This document shows, piece after piece, positions 59,528-64,000 of a DNA stretch of 64,000 nt (its first letter is position 1; the number at the start of each line of letters is the position of its first letter). This stretch comes from Christiangramia crocea. Its GTDB lineage: Bacteria; Bacteroidota; Bacteroidia; Flavobacteriales; Flavobacteriaceae. Made by a program: the position numbers and the translations under genes. The stretch covers positions 62,001-126,000 of the forward strand of contig NZ_JAJSON010000026.1 of NCBI RefSeq assembly GCF_022410465.1, given 5' to 3'. Below the pieces are notes generated by a model. It was not told the DNA's origin. It worked only from the letters and a program-made list of their open reading frames with translations, and ran no database searches.

Positions 59528-60421
59528 TTTATTGGGTAGCCTGATGATTCTGTATTTCATACCTCTTAGTTTGTTATAAATGAATTTCCCGAAGAGATAG
59601 GTGTTAGCTTTAATATAGAGTTTGGAATATCTGGAAGGTATATTTTTTCTCCCGTGATCGTGTATGATCCATCTATCGGGAAAGAAATCTTTTTCATTTG
59701 AAAGCGTACTTTTTTTACCTCTGAATTTGCTCAAAGGCCTTACAATGCGAGTATCTTCTTTTTCACCCAGCCACGCTACCCACCAGGAGAACGTTGAATT
59801 GCTTATTATGTAATCATCACATCTGGATCCTATTGCCAACTGCTCCATAGGACTGAAGCCTTCAAGAAAATAGGCGTTATCAAAATGGCCAAAATGATAT
59901 TTACAATATGCTATATCGTCACTTATAAAAATGAGATTGCGGTCTTCCCAATCTGGAAAATATTCTAAAATAGCAGTGAAATAAAATCTGTATGATAACT
60001 GAAAATAAAAAGGATGATGTATAAAATCGCCTCTTCTTACGCTTATAAGTATGGTTTTCCTGTCAAATAGAAAGGAGTTTTTCTTTAATAGTGGATCTAT
60101 AAAATCATCTTTGAACTTAAAGACCACCTCACGTGTGTAAGGAATGTCAAAATATTGTTCAGACTGTAACCAGCCTTCCAGGTCATAATTACTATCTTGC
60201 TTTAAGTCCCAATCGTATACGTGAAACTGTTTTTCTTTTATATATTTAAATTCAGCGTTTTCCGGAGTTTTAGGAAAATTGAAGTCGAAGAATTCCTCGT
60301 ATCTCCATTCTGGAAAAGAATAAGTGTGGCCTTTCTCTCTGGCAATCCCAATAGTGGACGCCAGGTGGAATAACTGATTACCGAGATTTCCTTTTTTTTC
60401 GAGTTTAGAAAATGTAAGCAT
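59510..60421 (-). CDS. Alpha-1,2-fucosyltransferase family (GT11) protein
   Basis: I start at ATG 60421 (MLTFSKLEKKGNLGNQLFHL), which matches the family N-terminus; the longer frame runs into the neighbouring gene. The 303-residue product has the GDP-fucose-binding motif ISVRRGDFIHHP, the YFLEGFSPMEQLAIGSRCD block and SNSTFSWWVAWLG, all of GT11. It would put fucose (alpha-1,2) on the polysaccharide. It is the only minus-strand gene in this locus, and convergent with the methyltransferase upstream, so it must have its own promoter; a likely later insertion. Confidence 0.9.
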   Translation of the reverse strand: MLTFSKLEKKGNLGNQLFHLASTIGIAREKGHTYSFPEWRYEEFFDFNFPKTPENAEFKYIKEKQFHVYDWDLKQDSNYDLEGWLQSEQYFDIPYTREVVFKFKDDFIDPLLKKNSFLFDRKTILISVRRGDFIHHPFYFQLSYRFYFTAILEYFPDWEDRNLIFISDDIAYCKYHFGHFDNAYFLEGFSPMEQLAIGSRCDDYIISNSTFSWWVAWLGEKEDTRIVRPLSKFRGKKSTLSNEKDFFPDRWIIHDHGRKNIPSRYSKLYIKANTYLFGKFIYNKLRGMKYRIIRLPNKLGWSS

Positions 60422-60459
60422 TAAAGTGGTAGTTTTAACAAAAATAATTAAATTTTGAT

Positions 60460-61137
60460 ATGAACAGGTTTCAATTGATGAAGCACTTAATTGAGGAAAA
60501 AAATTATTCCACTTATGTTGAGATAGGAGTACATCGCGGAAGATTGTTTTTTCCATTAAAATGTAAAAGAAAGATCGCAGTAGATCCGGCCATGAAAATA
60601 AACTGGAAAGGCAAACTTGTCTGGATCAAAAGAAATTTCTTCAATATCAACAATCGATATTTTGAGATAACAAGTGATGAGTTTTTTAAGAGAAAAGCTC
60701 CATCACTTTTTAAGCAGGATGGGGTAGACCTTTTCTTTATAGATGGATTGCATACTTTTGAAGCCAGTCTTAAAGACGTTTTGAATAGTTTACGATATTT
60801 GAATAAGAATGGAACCATAGTTATGCATGATTGTGTTCCCCCAAACAAAGCGGCCGCTACACCAGCATCTTCATTTCATGAAGCAAAAGATAAAAACATT
60901 AAAGGCTGGACAGGACAATGGTGCGGTGATGTCTGGAAAACAATGGAGTATCTTAAAATTAAATACCCCGAAAGCCTGGAAATTTCAGTTATGGAAGATG
61001 ATTTTGGATTGGGAATAATAAACCCAGCAAAAGAACTTAAACATTTGATAGTGGATGAGAAGCTTTTTGAGAGAATTGATAGGATGAAGTATGAAGCATT
61101 TTTGGAGCGAAAGACTGTAAAAAATAATATTGCCTAA
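60460..61137 (+). CDS. Class I methyltransferase (Methyltransf_24 type)
   Basis: 225 residues. The AdoMet site begins YVEIGVHRGRLFFPL; DLFFIDGLHTFEASLKDV and GTIVMHDCVPP follow, which is the Methyltransf_24 / CmcI-like set often found in polysaccharide loci. It would O-methylate a sugar. It starts divergently from the GT11 gene and ends right at the start of the sulfotransferase gene (stop and ATG adjacent), so these are one transcript. Confidence 0.85.
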   Translation: MNRFQLMKHLIEEKNYSTYVEIGVHRGRLFFPLKCKRKIAVDPAMKINWKGKLVWIKRNFFNINNRYFEITSDEFFKRKAPSLFKQDGVDLFFIDGLHTFEASLKDVLNSLRYLNKNGTIVMHDCVPPNKAAATPASSFHEAKDKNIKGWTGQWCGDVWKTMEYLKIKYPESLEISVMEDDFGLGIINPAKELKHLIVDEKLFERIDRMKYEAFLERKTVKNNIA

Positions 61138-61818
61138 ATGATAAACCATAGGTATAAATGCATTTTTATTCATATTCCTAAGACCGGAGGAAGTAGTATA
61201 AACAAATTTTTATCTGGGGGGGTAGCACTAAATTGGGTGGCCCCGGACTACGATTTACTATATGGATGGTGTCCCGAAAGGAAAATACACATGCAACATG
61301 CTACGCCCTTTCAATTACTATCCACAGGTTTAGTAACACCTGAGCAGTGGAACACCTATTTTAAATTTTGTTTTGTTAGGAATCCCTGGGAGAGGGCTCT
61401 GTCCGATTATTTATGGATGATGAAAGATACTCATATTAAGGATAGCTTTAAAAATTTCATATTAAAAAAAGGAAGATTCAAAAGGGTGCTGCTTGATGAT
61501 TCAAGAAAGGCATACAGAGGTGATCATCTTGATCCACAGCATATCTTTGCGAAGCCTGATAATGGTGACCTTGATTATATTGGCAGGTTTGAAAATTTTT
61601 CGGAAGAAATGGCTAAAATATGTGAGATTTTGGACATCCCGAACAGGTTTAGCGAGCATGAAAAAAAAAGTGATACCATGCCGTCTCACTATTCATTGTT
61701 CTATACAGGGAGTCAGCGTAAGTTGATCGAAGAAAATTACCAGGAGGATATCCAACTCTTTGATTATTCCTTTGAGGAACAAAAAAAAGGATTGGAAAAG
61801 TTGAAGAATCTTTTCTAG
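61138..61818 (+). CDS. Sulfotransferase family protein
   Basis: 226 residues. The PAPS 5'-phosphosulfate loop is FIHIPKTGGSSINKFL and the 3'-phosphate-binding part FCFVRNPWERALSDYLW, the pattern of carbohydrate sulfotransferases (Sulfotransfer_2). DYIGRFENFSEEM and the C-terminal GSQRKLIEENYQEDIQLFDY agree. It would add sulfate from PAPS to a sugar of the surface polysaccharide, common in marine bacteria. It starts at the base after the methyltransferase stop. Confidence 0.92.
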   Translation: MINHRYKCIFIHIPKTGGSSINKFLSGGVALNWVAPDYDLLYGWCPERKIHMQHATPFQLLSTGLVTPEQWNTYFKFCFVRNPWERALSDYLWMMKDTHIKDSFKNFILKKGRFKRVLLDDSRKAYRGDHLDPQHIFAKPDNGDLDYIGRFENFSEEMAKICEILDIPNRFSEHEKKSDTMPSHYSLFYTGSQRKLIEENYQEDIQLFDYSFEEQKKGLEKLKNLF

Positions 61819-61819
61819 G

Positions 61820-62740
61820 ATGAGCAAGGAGTTAAGCATAATAATAGTTACTTATAATGCGATGGACTGGATATCGAAATGTTTGCAAAGCGTTTCGGGA
61901 TTTCAGGTGATTGTTGTTGATAATAACTCAGATGATGGCACCAAAAAGTTTATAAAGAATAATTATCCTGAGGTTCAATTAATAGAGCAAGCAAAGAATA
62001 TTGGTTTTGGGCAAGCAAATAATATTGGTATTAGTCAGGCACTTACAAATGGAGCGAAGCATGTATTCTTATTAAATCAGGATGCATGGGTACTAGAGGA
62101 ATGTTTGGGAAATTTGGTAGAGCTCCAAAATAAAAATCCTGAATTTGGGATCTTAAGCCCAGTTCATTTAAATGCTAAAAAAGATAAAATGGACGCCCTG
62201 TTCTCTCAGCACGTTTCTTTTCAATATAATCCATATTTTTTCTCAGATATGGTTCTAAAAAGCGAGCAAAAAGAGCTTTATGAATTTCCTTTTATCAATG
62301 CAGCGGCATGGTTGATCTCAAAGGAATGTATAGAAAACGTTGGCGGGTTTGACCCTATCTTTTTTCATTATGGCGAAGATATTAACTATTGCAGCAGGGC
62401 TCGTTATCATGGGTTTAAAATAGGTCTCGGTGTAAATAATTTTATTGTTCACGACCGTGAAGAACGAAAGCACCAAATCGAAAACTTTACAAGAGCTCAT
62501 TTAAATTATAAGGAACGAAATTATAAGGTTAGATTTGCCAATATTACCGGTTCAGTTTCTGATGAGCTAAAGAAAAAACAAGCCGATCTTAAAAAAGATA
62601 TTTTAAAGAATATTATATTTTTCAGATTTAAAAACGCCCGGTTTCATCTTGATGAACTCTTGATGATCCAAAGGATCATACCTGAAATCAAAGAAAGCCG
62701 GGAGTTGAACAAACTGAAAGGGAAACATTATTTAAATTAG
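61820..62740 (+). CDS. Family 2 glycosyltransferase, rhamnosyltransferase-like
   Basis: 306 residues, starting one base after the sulfotransferase stop. The GT2 motifs are LSIIIVTYNAMDWISKCLQS, VVDNNSDDGT and LLNQDAWVLEE, with GGFDPIFFHYGEDINYCSRA in the acceptor half, the layout of bacterial rhamnosyl/mannosyl transferases (GT2_like). The C-terminal tail (about 230-306) is charged and helical. A degraded copy of this tail lies at the right edge of the window. Confidence 0.92.
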   Translation: MSKELSIIIVTYNAMDWISKCLQSVSGFQVIVVDNNSDDGTKKFIKNNYPEVQLIEQAKNIGFGQANNIGISQALTNGAKHVFLLNQDAWVLEECLGNLVELQNKNPEFGILSPVHLNAKKDKMDALFSQHVSFQYNPYFFSDMVLKSEQKELYEFPFINAAAWLISKECIENVGGFDPIFFHYGEDINYCSRARYHGFKIGLGVNNFIVHDREERKHQIENFTRAHLNYKERNYKVRFANITGSVSDELKKKQADLKKDILKNIIFFRFKNARFHLDELLMIQRIIPEIKESRELNKLKGKHYLN

Positions 62741-62877
62741 ATAAAATAAATCTTTGCAAATAATTGAAAATGTCAAAACATTTATCTCAATATGCAAGAA
62801 AAATATTGTTCTAAATAAATTCAAAACTAAATCTATTAAATTTTAAATTTTTTTAGAATGAGGTAATCATTTTGTAA

Positions 62878-63642
62878 GTGAAAAAGAATATCAAAAATAT
62901 ATATGGTGTTTTGTTAAAATGGCAAAAGCAAAACTTATACAATATTACTGGACACAGTAATTATAAAAAATTCGTCATCATTAGTACCGCAAGGACTGGC
63001 TCTACCTTGCTAGCAACGCTATTAAATAGTCATCAGAATATTATTTGCGAAGGAGAAATTTTTAAAAATTTAAATGGTAAATCTTGTAGTAAGATTTGGC
63101 AAGAATTTTTTAGTAAAAAGCCTAAAAAAATTCATCAGGTTGGGTTTAAATTATTTTATTTTCATCCGTATGATGAGGACAAAGATGTTTGGAATATTAT
63201 CAACAATGATAAGACTATAACAATTATCCATTTAAAGAGAAAAAATCTTCTAAGGATATTTCTTTCTCAGAAAATTGGATTGAAAACAAAATTATGGACA
63301 GATAATATTAATAGACCAAATAATTTGTCTTTGAATACAAAAAAAGTGACTTTAGATTACCATGCTTGTATTGGTGCTTTTGAAGAGATTGAAGATTACG
63401 AAAATATTACCAGACTTAATTTCCAAAGGCATAATTATTTAGAAGTTTATTATGAAGACTTAATAGAAAATAGGCAACTGGAAATTAATAGAATTTTATC
63501 TTCATTGAATTTGCCTGTTGATGTATTGACTGCAAATAATAAACAGCAAAACCCTGAAGGGCTTAATGAACTAATCAATAATTATTCTGAATTAAAAATA
63601 AAATTTGAAAATTCAAAATGGGAATATTTATTTGAAGAATAA
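62878..63642 (+). CDS. Sulfotransferase (Stf0/NodH-like)
   Basis: 254 residues with GTG start 137 bases after the GT2 gene. The PAPS-binding motif ISTARTGSTLLATLLNSHQN and IIHLKRKNLLRIFLSQKIG (3'-phosphate site) are clear, and VYYEDLIENRQLEINRILSS is the usual C-terminal block. It is the second sulfotransferase in 2 kb and only distantly like the first, so two different sugar positions may be sulfated. Base composition here is much more AT-rich than the housekeeping part of the window. Confidence 0.88.
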   Translation: MKKNIKNIYGVLLKWQKQNLYNITGHSNYKKFVIISTARTGSTLLATLLNSHQNIICEGEIFKNLNGKSCSKIWQEFFSKKPKKIHQVGFKLFYFHPYDEDKDVWNIINNDKTITIIHLKRKNLLRIFLSQKIGLKTKLWTDNINRPNNLSLNTKKVTLDYHACIGAFEEIEDYENITRLNFQRHNYLEVYYEDLIENRQLEINRILSSLNLPVDVLTANNKQQNPEGLNELINNYSELKIKFENSKWEYLFEE

Positions 63643-63739
63643 ACAGGTAATTATCATATTGTAACGATTAGAAGACCTTACATGCTTTTACCAATCTATC
63701 TAAAATTTAGAAAGTAAAACTATGTTGAAAAATTTTGTA

Positions 63740-64000
63740 TTAACTATCGCACTAGTTGTTCATGGTCGTAAACAGCAAAAATATCCCTTGAAAAAATTAA
63801 TAAAACCTCATTAGAATTAAAGGGACTTAATTATAGGATTAGATTTGCTAATATTAGCGGTTCCAGTTCTGATGAACTAAAGAAAAAGCAAAGTTATCTT
63901 AAAAAAATATTTTAAGGCAAATTATAATATGCAGAAATAAAAGTATGCGTTTCCATTTTTGAGAACTTAAGATGATTAAGAATTACCGTGAAATTAATGG
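63740..64000 (+). pseudogene. Decayed copy of the neighbouring GT2 gene's 3' part
   Basis: From about 63740 the DNA can be aligned base for base, with small gaps, to the 3' part of the GT2 gene around 62440-62700. The best stretch, 63823-63915, reads LNYRIRFANISGSSSDELKK then KQSYLKKIF stop, against NYKVRFANITGSVSDELKKK. Ahead of it VVHGRKQQKY echoes IVHDREERKH, with stops and shifts; beyond it MRFHF and MIKNYREIN echo RFHLDELLMIQRIIPEI. It is therefore a broken duplicate and continues past the window. The 63643-63740 part shows nothing else. Confidence 0.8.

Noticed and set aside
60422-60556. Upstream extension of the fucosyltransferase gene
   Set aside because: It runs through the start of the divergent methyltransferase; the family N-terminus starts at the inner ATG.

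Overview
The window reads as a chromosomal segment of a marine-type member of the Flavobacteriaceae (Bacteroidota). By recall of protein families it is closest to Gramella/Christiangramia and relatives, but I ran no search. The signs are many small DUF proteins typical of the group, flavobacterial -7 boxes (TAnnTTTG), almost no Shine-Dalgarno sequences, frequent TTG/GTG starts, a SecA without a zinc-binding tail, a DnaJ with a shortened zinc finger, and an operon combining BBP2 porin, Amt and PII. I see no rRNA, tRNA, CRISPR array, classical insertion sequence or phage.

Layout. 1-2.7 kb: 3' part of a fused acyl-CoA mutase (IcmF type). 3-9 kb: TPR/TolB-N membrane protein, Lrp regulator, small membrane protein, a hydrolase-like protein lacking its nucleophile, and an MFS transporter. 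9.2-12.2 kb: nitrogen block (porin, Amt, PII) with two matching palindromes upstream of PII. 12.2-19.5 kb: fluoride channel, SRPBCC protein, MazG-like pyrophosphohydrolase, lipoproteins, IlvE, MnmD, SDR epimerase, YceI. 19.6-21.4 kb: grpE-dnaJ. 21.6-26.8 kb: five overlapping genes (ABC ATPase, permease, MscS channel, outer-membrane DUF6268 protein, NtrC-like regulator without DNA-binding domain). 26.8-37.7 kb: acetyltransferase, PPK2, M28 peptidase, MATE pump, PAP2, MeaB, Ohr, DUF2911, then an ECF-sigma operon and an M23 protein. 37.7-40.8 kb: small membrane proteins and a second ECF sigma, interrupted by two frameshifted GIY-YIG genes, each lying among REP-like palindromes of its own family. 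40.9-52 kb: SecA, cobalamin adenosyltransferase, ABC ATPase, two sugar-transfer genes, methyltransferase, four-helix-bundle protein, ABC-F protein. 52.2-64 kb: an exopolysaccharide locus (Wza, Wzc, glycosyltransferases, pyruvyltransferase, methyltransferases, GT11 fucosyltransferase, two sulfotransferases) that becomes visibly more AT-rich to the right and ends in a decaying duplicate of a glycosyltransferase.

How genes work together. The mutase, MeaB and PduO-type adenosyltransferase form a dispersed adenosylcobalamin pathway: making, loading and using the cofactor. Porin, Amt and PII would take up ammonium. The right-end locus probably makes a pyruvylated, sulfated, possibly fucosylated and methylated surface polysaccharide, exported by Wza/Wzc; the polymerase/flippase must lie outside.

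The observation I would follow first is that both single-domain GIY-YIG genes (37.8 and 40.3 kb) are bracketed by inverted REP palindromes, each with a different palindrome family, and both carry one-base frameshifts. This resembles the REP/RAYT partnership of Proteobacteria but with a GIY-YIG nuclease in place of the tyrosine transposase. It is an inference from two loci. Other points of interest are the dual nitrogen palindromes, the regulator without DNA-binding domain, the in-frame YG repeat in Wzc, and the glycosyltransferase remnant.
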